Below are positions 26,817 to 36,627 of a stretch of 64,000 nucleotides of DNA, piece by piece. A model generated the notes under the pieces. The model was not told where the DNA came from, did not search any database, and saw nothing but the letters and a program-made list of their open reading frames with translations. How positions within the stretch are numbered: the stretch's first letter is position 1; the number at the start of each line of letters is the position of its first letter. Made by a program: the position numbers and the translations under genes. The DNA comes from Methylosinus sp. LW4 (lineage in GTDB: Bacteria > Pseudomonadota > Alphaproteobacteria > Rhizobiales > Beijerinckiaceae): NCBI RefSeq assembly GCF_000379125.1, contig NZ_KB900626.1:2180667-2244666 (forward strand), given 5' to 3'.

Positions 26817-28067
26817 TCACGCATGGGGCTTCTCCTCCTCGGTGGCGGCCTCGCCGAGCGAGGCGGCGATCGACCGCGGCTCCGGCAGGGTCTGCTCATA
26901 TTTGCCGAGAAGCGGCAGCACGACGAGGAAGTGCAGGAAGTAATAGGCCATCAATATGCGGGCGGCGATGAGATAGACGCCCTCCGCCGGCTGCGCGCCG
27001 AGATAGCCGAGGCCGACCGACACGAAGACGAAGACCCAGTAGAACTTCTTGAAGGTCGGACGATAGACGCCCGAACGCACCTTCGACGTGTCGAGCCAGG
27101 GCAGCGCCGCCACGATGAGAATGGAGGAAAACAGCGCGATGACGCCGACGAGCTTGTTGGGGATGGCGCGCAATATCGCATAGAAGGGCAGGAAATACCA
27201 TTCCGGCACGATATGCGGCGGCGTCACCAGCGGATTGGCCTCGATGTAATTATCGGGATGGCCGGTGTAGTTGGGCGCGAAGAAGGTGAGCCAGGCGTAG
27301 AGCACGATGAAGATGACGAGGCCGACAGAATCCTTCAGCGTCGCATAGGGCGTGAAAGGCACGGTCTCCTTCTTTATGTCCTTCACCTCGACGCCCGTCG
27401 GATTGTTCTGCCCCGTCACATGCAGCGCCCAGACATGCAGGCCCACGATGGCCACGATGACGAAGGGCAGGAGGTAATGCAGCGCGAAGAAGCGGTTGAG
27501 CGTGGCGTTGTCGACCGAATAGCCGCCGAGCAGCCAGGTGGTGATGGAATTGCCCACATAGGGAATGGCGGTGAAGAGATTCGTGATCACCGTCGCCGCC
27601 CAGAAGGACATCTGGCCCCAAGGCAGCACATAGCCGAGGAAGCCCGTCGCCATCATCAGCATGAAGATCACGACGCCGAGGATCCACAGCACCTCGCGCG
27701 GCTCCTTGTAGGAGCCGTAATACATGCCGCGGAAGATGTGGATATAGACGGCGAGGAAGAACATGGAGGCGCCGTTGGCGTGCGCATAGCGCAGCGCCCA
27801 GCCCCAATTCACATCGCGCATGATGTGCTCGATCGAATCGAAGGCGAGCGTCGTCTCCGGCGTGTAGTGCATCGCCAGAACGATGCCGGTCACAATCTGC
27901 GCGACCAGCATGAAGGAGAGGATCGCGCCGAATGTCCAAAGATAGTTGAGGTTCTTCGGAACGGGATAGGCGACGAAGGATTCGTGGATGAAGCCGAGGA
28001 TCGGCAGGCGCCGCTCGAGCCAGCGCGCAAAGCCGCTCTTCGGCGTGTAGGTCGAATGTCCGGTCAT
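26817..28067 (-). CDS. petB: ubiquinol-cytochrome c reductase, cytochrome b subunit
   Basis: Membrane core of complex III, which oxidises ubiquinol through the Q cycle. At 416 residues with eight hydrophobic helices it is a full-length bacterial cytochrome b. The Qo-site PEWY motif is present ([13 protein letters not shown]), as are paired heme-ligand histidines in helices B and D (for example [14 protein letters not shown] and [20 protein letters not shown]). The start at 28067 matches the family N-terminus. It is encoded separately from cytochrome c1, unlike the fused fbcH of Bradyrhizobium. Confidence 0.97.
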   Translation of the reverse strand: MTGHSTYTPKSGFARWLERRLPILGFIHESFVAYPVPKNLNYLWTFGAILSFMLVAQIVTGIVLAMHYTPETTLAFDSIEHIMRDVNWGWALRYAHANGASMFFLAVYIHIFRGMYYGSYKEPREVLWILGVVIFMLMMATGFLGYVLPWGQMSFWAATVITNLFTAIPYVGNSITTWLLGGYSVDNATLNRFFALHYLLPFVIVAIVGLHVWALHVTGQNNPTGVEVKDIKKETVPFTPYATLKDSVGLVIFIVLYAWLTFFAPNYTGHPDNYIEANPLVTPPHIVPEWYFLPFYAILRAIPNKLVGVIALFSSILIVAALPWLDTSKVRSGVYRPTFKKFYWVFVFVSVGLGYLGAQPAEGVYLIAARILMAYYFLHFLVVLPLLGKYEQTLPEPRSIAASLGEAATEEEKPHA

Positions 28068-28105
28068 GGATGGTGGTCTCGGAAGTTGGGACGGCGAGGC
28101 CGCGA

Positions 28106-28624
28106 TCAGCCGATCTTGATCTTGGTGTCGCTCAGGAAGGCGTAGTCGGGCACTTCGAGATTGGTCGGAGCCGGACCGCTGCGAATGCGGCCGGAGGTGT
28201 CGTAGGTGGAGCCGTGGCACGGGCAGAACCAGCCGTGGAACTCGCCCTCATGGCCGGTGGGGATGCAGCCCAAATGGGTGCAGACGCCGACGACGACGAG
28301 CCATTCGGCCTTCTTCACGCGCGCCGAATCGGCTTGCGGATCGGGCAGCTCGGCGAGCGGGACATTCTGCGCGGCCTCGATCTCTTGGCGAGTGCGATGC
28401 CGCACGAAGACCGGCTTGCCGCGCCATTTGACGGTGACGATCTGCCCCTCGGGAATTGCCGAGATGTCGAGCTCCGTCGAGGCCAGCGCCAATGTCGAAG
28501 CGTCTGGATTCATCTGCGCGATCAACGGCCATACGGCGGCGCCCGCTGCGACCGTCGCCGCCGCGCCCGTGGCGAGGAACAAAATATCCCGGCGGTTCGG
28601 CTCCGCCTTTGTCGCATTGCTCAC
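28106..28624 (-). CDS. petA: ubiquinol-cytochrome c reductase, Rieske iron-sulfur subunit
   Basis: Rieske [2Fe-2S] protein of complex III. The cluster ligands are Cys115/His117 (CTHLGC, 115-120) and Cys134/His137 (CPCHGS, 134-139), with the disulfide cysteines at 120 and 136. The N-terminus has a Tat-like [18 protein letters not shown] signal anchor. The start is GTG at 28624, preceded by GAGAGAGG; there is no ATG nearby that fits. Length is 172 residues. It heads the petABC operon, with 38 bases to petB. Confidence 0.95.
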   Translation of the reverse strand: MSNATKAEPNRRDILFLATGAAATVAAGAAVWPLIAQMNPDASTLALASTELDISAIPEGQIVTVKWRGKPVFVRHRTRQEIEAAQNVPLAELPDPQADSARVKKAEWLVVVGVCTHLGCIPTGHEGEFHGWFCPCHGSTYDTSGRIRSGPAPTNLEVPDYAFLSDTKIKIG

Positions 28625-28940
28625 TTTCTGGAACCTCTCTCGCGAGTTCGACCCTGGCCCCTGCCTCTCGGCTCGTAACGCGAATGGAAACAAATCCATC
28701 CGCGATGGGCGCGCCTGTTTTGAGCAGTTTGGCGTGAGACCGCAAGCGGCCTTCGCGTCGCTGCGACAAATAGCGCGCTTGCCGGCGCCTCGAGATCACT
28801 GACGCAGCACGCCGCTCTTGTCCACAAACGGCCCTTGGGAAATTTTGTCAACCGCCGGAAGCGTCGCGGCGGCGGCGTCCCTTGACGCGAGCGCCCGCGG
28901 CGAGGCTCATGCGGGTCGCTTTAAGGAGGCGCGTGAGGAC

Positions 28941-29579
28941 ATGAGCGGCCGTTATCTGGTTTTCGTGGCGACGGTGGTCAGCCTCATCGCGGTTCCGGGG
29001 CCGGACATGCTCTATGTGCTCGGCCGGGCGCTGGCTTCCGGCGCGCGGGCGGGCCGCTTCTCCGCCGCCGGCATAGCCTTCGGCTATGCGCTGCTCACTC
29101 TTTTGGTGGCGGCCGGCTTTCAGCTCGTTTTCGCGGCTTTTCCGGCGCTGTTCCTCGCCCTCAAATATATCGGCGTCGCCTATCTCTCCTGGCTGGCCTT
29201 TCGGCTCATCCGCTCTGACGGCGGCTTCGGGGCGCCGAGCCGCGGCCGGGAGCGCACGGATTGGGCGGCCTTTTCGGCCGGCGTCGGCACCAGCCTGCTC
29301 AATCCAAAGGGGCTCTTGTTCTATTTCGCGATACTGCCGCAGTTTTTCGACGCCGCGGACGGACCGTTCTGGCGGCATGCGCTCGTCTATGGCTGGACCA
29401 CGAGCTTCCTGTGCCTGACGCTCTATTCCGCGCTCGCCCATGCGGCGAGCTATGGCGCCCGGCGCTGGACGCCGGAGCCGACGGCCAGCCGCAATCTCTC
29501 GCGTCTCGCCGGCGTTTTGCTGCTCGTCTCCGTTCTGGCCATGCTCGGCGCCGAATGGAGCGGCGCGGCCCTTCATTGA
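28941..29579 (+). CDS. LysE/RhtB family amino-acid exporter
   Basis: A 212-residue inner-membrane protein with six hydrophobic segments and the LysE/RhtB start VVSLIAVPGPDMLYVLGRAL. It also has the conserved GVGTSLLNPKGLLFYFAILPQFF. Family members export amino acids or homoserine lactones; the substrate here is unknown. The ATG at 28941 follows AAGGAGG and is 41 codons inside a longer open frame that I reject. It is divergent from petA. Confidence 0.88.
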   Translation: MSGRYLVFVATVVSLIAVPGPDMLYVLGRALASGARAGRFSAAGIAFGYALLTLLVAAGFQLVFAAFPALFLALKYIGVAYLSWLAFRLIRSDGGFGAPSRGRERTDWAAFSAGVGTSLLNPKGLLFYFAILPQFFDAADGPFWRHALVYGWTTSFLCLTLYSALAHAASYGARRWTPEPTASRNLSRLAGVLLLVSVLAMLGAEWSGAALH

Positions 29580-29582
29580 CGC

Positions 29583-29608
29583 GCCCGCGGCCGGGAGAGG
29601 CCGCGGGC
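29583..29608. terminator. hairpin terminator between exporter and outer-membrane protein genes
   Basis: A 10-bp GC-rich stem (GCCCGCGGCC / GGCCGCGGGC) with a 6-base loop, directly after the LysE-type stop and before the convergent outer-membrane gene. No T tract is visible. Confidence 0.55.
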
Positions 29609-29626
29609 TCGGCGAGGACCGACGCC

Positions 29627-30382
29627 TTATTTGGTCACGATCGGCGCGACCGTAGGAGCGGCGGGCGTCGTGAAGTGATAATTGAGGCCGCCGCGCACGA
29701 TATGGCCGGCGCTCTTCACGGTGAGCGGCACGGCGCCGAAATTGGTGGAATAGCTGACGCCCGAGTCGGCGAGCTGCGTGTAGAGATATTCGCCCTTCAC
29801 CGAGATCTTGTCCGACCAGGCGTATTCGAAGCCGGCGCCCGCGGTCCAGCCGGCGCGAACGGTCGTGCCCGTGGAGAGCTGACCGATCGTCACGGGTAGA
29901 TTCGAGGTGAAGCCGCCCGGCGCAAAATCCGTCCCATAGGCGAAGCCTGCGGTCCCGTAGAGGATCCATTTCGGCGTGAAGGCGTAGCCCGCGCGGCCAC
30001 GGAATGTGCCGAACACGCCCGTATCGGTCGGGCTCGGCGTGTTGAAGCCGCCCGTCTCGGCGTTGATCGCGCCGCGATAGCCGAAATCGGCCTCGAGGCC
30101 GAGGACGATGGTCGGCGACCATTGCCAATTATAGCCGAGCGTGCCGCCGCCGACGAAGCCCGAGCCGCGCAGCGGCGACTCGCGGAAATAGGTGAAGGTC
30201 CCCTCGCCCAGCAGCGCGCCGGCATAGGCGCCGATATAGGCGCCCTGCCAGCTGAAGACCGGCGCCGGCGGCGGGACAGGCGCGGATTTGGTCGACGGCA
30301 GATCCGCCGCCGCCGCCCCGCCCGCCGCGAGCGCCGCCGCGAGGGCGGCGATCGTGCGGAAGCTTCTCGTCCAATTCGACAT
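29627..30382 (-). CDS. outer-membrane beta-barrel protein, Omp25/Omp31-like
   Basis: A 251-residue small porin-like barrel. The signal peptide ends near AAAADLP. The rest shows alternating strands of the Hyphomicrobiales Omp25/31 type: WQGAYIGAYAGALLGEG, GGGTLGYNWQWSPTIVLGLEADFGYRG, GRAGYAFTPKWILYGTAGFAYG, and the end VRGGLNYHF. A short Pro-rich linker follows the signal. The ATG at 30382 has GAGGAG upstream. It starts only 27 bases after the TonB-receptor stop on the same strand, so the two may be cotranscribed. Confidence 0.85.
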   Translation of the reverse strand: MSNWTRSFRTIAALAAALAAGGAAAADLPSTKSAPVPPPAPVFSWQGAYIGAYAGALLGEGTFTYFRESPLRGSGFVGGGTLGYNWQWSPTIVLGLEADFGYRGAINAETGGFNTPSPTDTGVFGTFRGRAGYAFTPKWILYGTAGFAYGTDFAPGGFTSNLPVTIGQLSTGTTVRAGWTAGAGFEYAWSDKISVKGEYLYTQLADSGVSYSTNFGAVPLTVKSAGHIVRGGLNYHFTTPAAPTVAPIVTK

Positions 30383-30409
30383 TATCCAACTCCTCATGCT
30401 TTCAGCTCG

Positions 30410-32947
30410 TCAGTAGAGCTTTACTTTCAAAGTCGCCCCGTAAGCGCGGAAGGCGTTATCGCCGAAAGTCACCGTCTGAGGAGCCGAGCCCGTGGTCGTC
30501 GCCGTGCCGATGGTCTGCGCGGTCACGTAACGCTGGTCGAAGAGATTCTTCGCCCAAAAATGCAGGCTGTAGCGCTCGTCGTCGGTCCTTAGGCCGATGC
30601 CGAAATTCACGATCGAATAGGAGGGCTGGAACACCGAATAGATGGAGCCCGGCTGTGATAGCTGCGTCTTGTATTTCCAGGCGAGATTGCCGTAGGTGAA
30701 GGCTGTGACCGGCACGTCGGCGAAGCCGCCGATCCCTTCGAATATGCGGCCGAGCGGAAGCTCGTAATTGACGCCGATATTGAAGGAGTAAGGCGCGACC
30801 GGGCTATTGCCGGCGACGCCGCCGGTGATGCGCTGGCCGGAAAGATCGACCGAGAGCGGCGCGGCGACGCCATTCACATTGAGCGAGGCCGGCCAAGTCC
30901 AATCCGGCGGCGGCGCGGCGTTCTTGTAATTGACGTAGCGCGCATCGGTGAGAGCGCCCGAGAAGGTGATCCACAAGCGCTCGACCGGATTCCAACGGCC
31001 GTCGAACTCGAAGCCGCGCAGACGCACATGGCCGATATTGCCGAGATAGGTCTTGCGCAACGGCACGCCCGTCACATCGACGATGGCGGTGTTCACCAAT
31101 ATCGACTGGAAGTCGTAGATGTCGTTCCAATAGAGATTGCCGTTGAGGATGAGCTTATTGTCGAGCCAATTGGTCTTGACGCCGAGCTCATAGTCCCACG
31201 ACACCTCCGGCTTGGTGACGACCGGCTGCCACTCCTTGAAATTCTGCTTGCTGTCGAACACGGGCAGAGCGGCCGTGTTGATGGCGCCAGACTTCTCGCC
31301 GCGCGCCGCCGAGCCGTAGAACAGAATGTTGTCGCTGTATTTATAGGACGGATTGACGAGGCCCGAGAGCGAGTTGCGCGTGGCCTTGCGTCCACCCGTG
31401 TCGAAGAAGGTGGTGCCGGCCGCGGTCTGCATCGCCGCCGCCTGCGCGCTCGTGTAGACGCCGCTCGCCCAGCCGAAATCCGAACCCTCTCTGATCTCGA
31501 ATGTGTCGCGCAGACCCGCGGTCAGCGCCCATTGCTCGTCGATATGCCAAGTCGCCTGGCCGAATTCCGCGAGGCTGAAGGTGCGCGCCTTGCCGTCCGT
31601 ATGCTCGGAGGTTCCGTTGAGCAGCGCCGGATCGGCGTTGAAATTATTGAGCAGCCATTGCGACGCCTGATAGCCATAGTCCGTGTGCTGATAGGACGAG
31701 ACGGCCTCGTGCAACGCATAGACGCCGACCTGCCATTCGATGGTCTGATCCTTGGGCGAGGCGAGGCGAACCTCCTGCGAATATTGATCCACCTTCACAT
31801 CGAAGGCGTTGCCGCTGATCTGCGTGTAATTATTGCCGAGCGAGTTGCGCGGATGCAGGATGAACTCGCGCCAGGCGGAGATCGCCGTGAGCGTGTTGTC
31901 GCCGATCTGCACATTGATCTCGTTCGACACGCCCGTCGTGCGCTGATCGAGATTGCCGAGGCGCGACAGCACCGGCGCATAGGGGCTGTTGACGAGAAAG
32001 GGAATGTGCAGGCGCGACGCGAGATTTTGCGCATAGGTCGTGTTGATCGCGCCATTGGCCCAGACCGGGAAGGTATTGCCGATGACGCCGCTGTAATTAT
32101 TGTACTCGTCGGAGCGCAGGCGATCGAAGATCAGGCGATCGGTGAAATTGTCGCCGACATAATAGAGCTGGCCGCGCACGCCCCAGCGATTATTGTTGAG
32201 CAGATCAGCGCCGGTGAGCGCGTCATTGATCGCGCCGTCGCTCTTGTCGAGAAAGAAGGTGACGCGATAGGCGAGCTTGTCGTCGATGATCGGGCCGCTG
32301 ATATTCGCCTTCTCTATGATGCGGCTGCGATTGGCGAAGGAGGTCTCGAAACTGGCCTCCGGCGTGAAGGACGGCAGCTGCGTATGGATGACGACGGCGC
32401 CGACCGTGGTGTTCTTGCCGAGCAGCGTGCCCTGCGGGCCGCGCGCCACTTCGAGGCTCTGCAGATCGACGAAATCCGCCCATTGGAAGCCGACATGCGT
32501 GTAGAACACATTGTCTACGATGAGTCCGACCGCCGATTCCGAGCCGTCCGCGCCGCCGGAAATGCCGGAAATGCCGCGGATCGACATGGCGGATGTGCGC
32601 GGATTGGTGACATAGGGAACGAAGTTCGGCACTTTCTGCGCGAAATCGCCCAGACGCTCGATATGCTCGCGCTCGGCGGTCTTTCTGCCGACGACGCTGA
32701 CCGGCAGCGGCACGTCCTGGGCTTTCTCCTCACGCAGTCGCGCGGTCACGGTCACATCGTCGACCTGCGCATTGGCGGCTGCCGCGGCGGCCGCATTATT
32801 GGCGTCAGCGGCCGGCGCGGGCGCCGATTGCGTGGCCGCCGGGCCGGCTCCAAAGACCAGAACGCCCGCCGCCGCCAATGAGGCGAAGCCGACGCTGCGC
32901 AACAAGCTCGCACGCGACTCTCTCTTCTCTCCACTCGCTCTCGACAT
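30410..32947 (-). CDS. TonB-dependent outer-membrane receptor
   Basis: An 845-residue receptor for active uptake across the outer membrane. It has a signal peptide (about 1-40) and a TonB box region (DDVTVTARLREEKAQDVPL). The plug domain follows, with MSIRGISGISGG and LEVARGPQGTLLGKNTTVGAV. The 22-strand barrel ends at LKVKLY. The ligand is unknown; this subgroup resembles receptors common in sphingomonads, and the PepSY neighbour hints at iron, heme or copper chemistry. The ATG at 32947 has GGGGAAA upstream; two GTG codons just before it are alternatives. Confidence 0.9.
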   Translation of the reverse strand: MSRASGEKRESRASLLRSVGFASLAAAGVLVFGAGPAATQSAPAPAADANNAAAAAAANAQVDDVTVTARLREEKAQDVPLPVSVVGRKTAEREHIERLGDFAQKVPNFVPYVTNPRTSAMSIRGISGISGGADGSESAVGLIVDNVFYTHVGFQWADFVDLQSLEVARGPQGTLLGKNTTVGAVVIHTQLPSFTPEASFETSFANRSRIIEKANISGPIIDDKLAYRVTFFLDKSDGAINDALTGADLLNNNRWGVRGQLYYVGDNFTDRLIFDRLRSDEYNNYSGVIGNTFPVWANGAINTTYAQNLASRLHIPFLVNSPYAPVLSRLGNLDQRTTGVSNEINVQIGDNTLTAISAWREFILHPRNSLGNNYTQISGNAFDVKVDQYSQEVRLASPKDQTIEWQVGVYALHEAVSSYQHTDYGYQASQWLLNNFNADPALLNGTSEHTDGKARTFSLAEFGQATWHIDEQWALTAGLRDTFEIREGSDFGWASGVYTSAQAAAMQTAAGTTFFDTGGRKATRNSLSGLVNPSYKYSDNILFYGSAARGEKSGAINTAALPVFDSKQNFKEWQPVVTKPEVSWDYELGVKTNWLDNKLILNGNLYWNDIYDFQSILVNTAIVDVTGVPLRKTYLGNIGHVRLRGFEFDGRWNPVERLWITFSGALTDARYVNYKNAAPPPDWTWPASLNVNGVAAPLSVDLSGQRITGGVAGNSPVAPYSFNIGVNYELPLGRIFEGIGGFADVPVTAFTYGNLAWKYKTQLSQPGSIYSVFQPSYSIVNFGIGLRTDDERYSLHFWAKNLFDQRYVTAQTIGTATTTGSAPQTVTFGDNAFRAYGATLKVKLY

Positions 32948-33251
32948 CACCACAGTTTCCCCATGTCCCGTCGCACGCGGCCCCTCGCGGAGCCACGGCG
33001 ACGGTTTACGCAGCGCTCCCCCATGGCGCGCTTACGTATAATATCTATAGACTACGTAGATTTCGTAGGGGACGTCAACAGCTTCGCTCACCCTCGCCGG
33101 CGAGCGGCGGCCTTTCGCGCAAGGCCTGTGGCGCCGCCGCAACAGGCGGCTCCCTGCGCGAAAAAAAATGCCCCGCCTCCTTTCGGAGACGGGGCATTTT
33201 TCTCTCAACCCTATGATGAAAATAAAGAGTTCGGGATAGAGCGGACGCGCG
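32948..33251. other. upstream region of TonB receptor with terminator and AT-rich tract
   Basis: 304 bases without a gene. The right part holds the PepSY terminator. The stretch at about 33034-33070 is strongly AT-rich for this genome and includes TATAAT-like sequence and a CTACGTAG palindrome, so it probably carries the receptor's promoter and perhaps an operator. No classical Fur or Irr box could be recognised. Confidence 0.45.
33161..33201 (-). terminator. rho-independent terminator of the PepSY gene
   Basis: A 16-bp stem with one mismatch (AAAATGCCCCG-CTCC with GGAG-CGGGGCATTTT) and a 4-base loop. On the minus strand it runs into a long T tract, 50 bases after the PepSY stop. Confidence 0.85.
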
Positions 33252-34868
33252 TTAGGCGGTTTGGGCGGCGCGTCTGGCGCGCCGTTCCCCGCTCGCCGGC
33301 TCGGGAACAGGAAGGGAGCGTCGCAGGCGCCGCCACGCCAGCACCACGGCGCTGGCGCTGAGCACGACGCCGAAGGAGACCCAGACGCCCATCCAGCCCC
33401 ACCACAGCCAATGATTGCGGAACCAGCCGAAGTCCCAATGATGGACGGCCGAATAGACCCAGCGATAGACGCGCCGGCTCGTGTCGAATTTCGCGAGCAG
33501 GCGGCCATCCGCCGGATCGACATAGAGCGACGTATGCTCGGGGTCGGCGAAATCGACGCGCAGCACGGGCAAGGGCTTGTCGAGCGCCGTCTGCCGATGA
33601 TTGGCGAAATAATAGGAATCATAGTCGGCGAGCGTCTCGGCGCCGGCGATGGCGCCGCCCTCCTTCAGCCGAGTCGCGGCGGCGAGAATCGACGTCTCGC
33701 CGAGGCCGGCGACGGCGCCCGGAACGGCGACGGCGCGGCGCGCGCCGTCACGCGATTGCGCGAGCAGCAGCGCCTCCTCGCCGAGACGGCTCCAGGCGAG
33801 CTCGACGACATCGGCGGAGAGGCCGAGCGCGGCGGTGGGCCGCCAATCGACGACGGCCTGCGGAAGCGCGGCGCCGCGATAGCGCGCCAGCTCCTCCCGG
33901 CTCGCTGTGGCCTGCGAGAAAATCTGCCCCGGATTGGTGGAGAGAAAGCCGCTCGCCGCCCAGAAGAAAGCGAAAGTCCCGCCGATGAGCCCGGCCCAAA
34001 AATGATATTTCAGCCAGGGCTCGCGATAGGGCTGCGTGCGCCCGCGCGCATAGGTCGGACGGCCGAAAAATCCCGGCTTCCATTTGATCCAGCCGATGAC
34101 GACGCCGCTGAAGGCGCCGATGGCGGCGAAAAATCCGACATAGGTGAGCGCGTCGCGCCGATATTCGCCGGCGCCGAGCACATCCAGCCAGCGGAAGAGA
34201 TGCAGCCAATTGCCGGCGTAGATGAAAGCGCGCTCGACCCGCGTCGAGACTTGCGCGACCTCGCCCGTGCGCGCCGAGACGATGATCTGCGTGCCCGCGC
34301 CATCTCCCGTCGCGAATCGATGAAACGGCTTCAGCGTCTCGGCGTTGCGCAGGCCGACGGCCGCTTCCACCGTGTCGAGATAGAGCAGCGAGGGCGCGCC
34401 GAGCCAGTCGCGCGCGATGCGCTCCGCCGCCTGCGGATCGAAATCGACGAGCGCGCCATTGGTCGCAGAAAGGGCGAAACGCCGGCCGGCGTCGTCCTCG
34501 ACCAGCCAGATCGGCTCATCGCCCACGCGCTGCAGCCGTGCATCGGAGAGGCCGGGCTCCGCCTTGGCGCCGCCATGCGCATGATGGCCGCCGCCTCCCA
34601 TGCCCCCGCCATGTCCCATGCCGCCGCCGACAGCCTCGCCGCCGTCCTTGACGGCCTGCGCGCGCGCTGCGGCGCTGGCGCTCAGCGCCTCGCCCAGCGA
34701 GAGCCACCCGTCCTGCGGCAGAAGCGCCGGCGCATGCGCCAGCCTCTGCGCACGGTCGATCGTCGGCGAGCCGATGAAGGCGATGGATAATCCGGTGGAG
34801 AACCAGACGAGCATGAACAGCGCCAATACGACGCCCACCCATCTGTGAAGAAAGAGCAATTTCGACAT
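33252..34868 (-). CDS. PepSY-associated transmembrane protein with Met/His/Gly-rich loop
   Basis: A 538-residue inner-membrane protein of the PepSY-associated TM family, often encoded with TonB receptors. It has an N-terminal helix (LLFLHRWVGVVLALFMLVWFS), periplasmic PepSY regions, a central pair of helices (near TYVGFFAAIGAFSGVVIGWIKW and YHFWAGLIGGTFAFFWAASGF), and a C-terminal helix near LWWGWMGVWVSFGVVLSASAVVLAW. Residues 81-100 are a Gly-rich loop with two Met and five His, suggestive of metal binding. The ATG at 34868 follows GGAG; a much longer open frame upstream is rejected. Role inferred as electron or metal handling for the TonB system. Confidence 0.82.
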   Translation of the reverse strand: MSKLLFLHRWVGVVLALFMLVWFSTGLSIAFIGSPTIDRAQRLAHAPALLPQDGWLSLGEALSASAAARAQAVKDGGEAVGGGMGHGGGMGGGGHHAHGGAKAEPGLSDARLQRVGDEPIWLVEDDAGRRFALSATNGALVDFDPQAAERIARDWLGAPSLLYLDTVEAAVGLRNAETLKPFHRFATGDGAGTQIIVSARTGEVAQVSTRVERAFIYAGNWLHLFRWLDVLGAGEYRRDALTYVGFFAAIGAFSGVVIGWIKWKPGFFGRPTYARGRTQPYREPWLKYHFWAGLIGGTFAFFWAASGFLSTNPGQIFSQATASREELARYRGAALPQAVVDWRPTAALGLSADVVELAWSRLGEEALLLAQSRDGARRAVAVPGAVAGLGETSILAAATRLKEGGAIAGAETLADYDSYYFANHRQTALDKPLPVLRVDFADPEHTSLYVDPADGRLLAKFDTSRRVYRWVYSAVHHWDFGWFRNHWLWWGWMGVWVSFGVVLSASAVVLAWRRLRRSLPVPEPASGERRARRAAQTA

Positions 34869-35190
34869 TCGGGACGCTCCGCATCGCGCTGAATGGCCGC
34901 GGCGGCGGTTCCGCCGACGGCAGGAAAAAGACGCCGCGAAATTTAATTGATGAATATGACTAGGTAAATAGGAATATATCGGGTTTTCCCGGCCGTCGCA
35001 AAGCGATGGACGCAGCCGCCGCCAGGCCCGCGGCGCCCCTCCCCGCGCCGGATTGCGTGGTCGCCACAAGGGGACTCTCCACAATCGCGAAGCCGTCGTC
35101 TTCGGCGCTAGCGTTTCTCCTGCGCCTCGGACGCTCGCGACATTTCAGCGGATCGCGATCGATGAGCCGAGCGCTCTGCGGAGGAGCGGC
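34869..35190. other. divergent intergenic region, AT-rich on the PepSY side
   Basis: 322 bases between divergent genes. Positions 34938-34980 are unusually AT-rich and could hold the PepSY promoter. The rest is GC-rich and is open in the frame of the next gene, but with no start signal before 35191. Confidence 0.45.
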
Positions 35191-36072
35191 GTGGGCACCT
35201 ATATCGCGCATACGCGACGCAAGGCGAAGCCGAGCAAGGCGGAGACGTCGACGATAGACGCGGCGGCGATGGCGGCGCGCGAGCAGGCGCTCGCCGAGCT
35301 GCGCGAGCAGCAGCGCATAGAGGCCGAGCGCCTGCGCGCCGAGAAGGCCGCGCGCGCGCTGCGCCGCGCCGTTAGCAAGCGCATGACTCCTGCCGATCCC
35401 GACACGTCGGGACGCCGCCGCACGGCGACGCGCGCCGCCGGCATCATGCTGATCTCGGCGACCGGCGGCTTGCGCACGCAGAGCGTGTCGCTGTTTCGCG
35501 GCTCTGGACGCACGGGCTCCGATCTCTGGCTCGCCGACGTGCAATTCGAGCAGGAGAAGGGCGTCGCCCATTTCATCAATGACCTCGCCACTCCGGCCGA
35601 CAAGGACGCGCTGCATGCGATGCGCGCGCTGGCGCCGCGAATCGCCGAGCACATCTTCCTCGGCGCGCCGCCGCAGGACGGGATCGACGACCGCAACATG
35701 AACACGGCGTTTCGTCTGGCGCAGTCTTTCATGCACAAGACGCACTACACGGCCTCGCTCTCCGAGGAGGAGAAGCAGCGGCTGAGCTTCTCCATCTTCG
35801 AGGAGCTGCAATCGGTGACGGCGATGCGGCTGCGCCATTTGCAAAAGGAGCAGGAGCGCATCGTCGAGAGTCTCATGCACAAGACGAAATTGCACCGTTC
35901 GGAATGCAACGGCCTGCTCGCGCCGATCTATGAGGGATATGAGGAGTTCCGCCGCGCCGAGCAGGAAGGCCGGCCGGCGCGCGCGCCGCAGCGGCAGGAG
36001 ACGCCGGTGGAGCAGGCGCCCATCGAGTCGTTCGAGGAAGACCATCGCGCGACCGGCACGCATGGGCGGTGA
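35191..36072 (+). CDS. unknown protein with N-terminal coiled coil
   Basis: A 293-residue soluble protein that I cannot place. Residues 10-65 are basic and helical, with a likely coiled coil (AAREQALAELREQQRIEAERLRAEKAARALRR split over about 26-57). A mixed domain follows (GIMLISATGGLRTQSVSLFRGS...), then helical segments and a charged, Pro/Glu-rich C-terminus. The GTG at 35191 is preceded by a strong GGAGGAG; the open frame continues upstream to 35053 without a better start. No operon partner is evident, since DUF202 is convergent. Confidence 0.65.
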   Translation: MGTYIAHTRRKAKPSKAETSTIDAAAMAAREQALAELREQQRIEAERLRAEKAARALRRAVSKRMTPADPDTSGRRRTATRAAGIMLISATGGLRTQSVSLFRGSGRTGSDLWLADVQFEQEKGVAHFINDLATPADKDALHAMRALAPRIAEHIFLGAPPQDGIDDRNMNTAFRLAQSFMHKTHYTASLSEEEKQRLSFSIFEELQSVTAMRLRHLQKEQERIVESLMHKTKLHRSECNGLLAPIYEGYEEFRRAEQEGRPARAPQRQETPVEQAPIESFEEDHRATGTHGR

Positions 36073-36096
36073 GGCGCGCGCGATCGTCGCGCCGCG

Positions 36097-36492
36097 TCAG
36101 CCGATCGCGAGATAGACGACGAAGCCCGCGCCGAGCAGCAGCAGCGCGGCGAGCACGACGAGCTCCGCCGTCCCCGCGTCGAAGCCATGCTGCGCCTCAT
36201 CGGCGATGAGACGCCGCGTGTGAATGAAACGCACGGTTGCGACGACGATCAGCGCGACTCCTCCGAGCACCAGCAGGCCGCCGCCTCCCCAACTCGTCAA
36301 TGGTCCCGACAATTTTTCGAAACGCCGCAAGATCGGGCCGCGCTCTACCTCCGGTAGCGTGGCGCTGATCGTATGCACGAAAAGATCGAATTTCTCGATC
36401 ACGAAGCCGAGCGCCATGATCGCGACGCCGGTCCGCACCCATGCGAGAAACGTGCGCTCATTGGCGGCGTGGCTGACGTAATCACGAATCAT
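36097..36492 (-). CDS. DUF202 (YidH) family membrane protein
   Basis: A 131-residue inner-membrane protein of the DUF202/YidH family. It has the conserved start NERTFLAWVRTGVAIMALGFVIEKF, followed by two more hydrophobic helices. Function is unknown. GAGGAG precedes the ATG at 36492. It is a single gene, convergent with the coiled-coil gene on its left. Confidence 0.88.
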   Translation of the reverse strand: MIRDYVSHAANERTFLAWVRTGVAIMALGFVIEKFDLFVHTISATLPEVERGPILRRFEKLSGPLTSWGGGGLLVLGGVALIVVATVRFIHTRRLIADEAQHGFDAGTAELVVLAALLLLGAGFVVYLAIG

Positions 36493-36627
36493 GACGTCTC
36501 CTCTCGCATGGTCGGGGAACGCGATTCGCGCGGGTCGCGGGCGCGACGAGTCGACGCGTATTGAACCCCTTCGGCGACGCGATAGATAGCCCGATGTCGA
36601 TCCGCCGACATCTTCGGAGCATCCGTC

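Noticed and set aside
25952..28624. Fused cytochrome b/c1 (fbcH) gene
   Set aside because: A stop codon ends petB at 26817 and petC has its own start and signal peptide.
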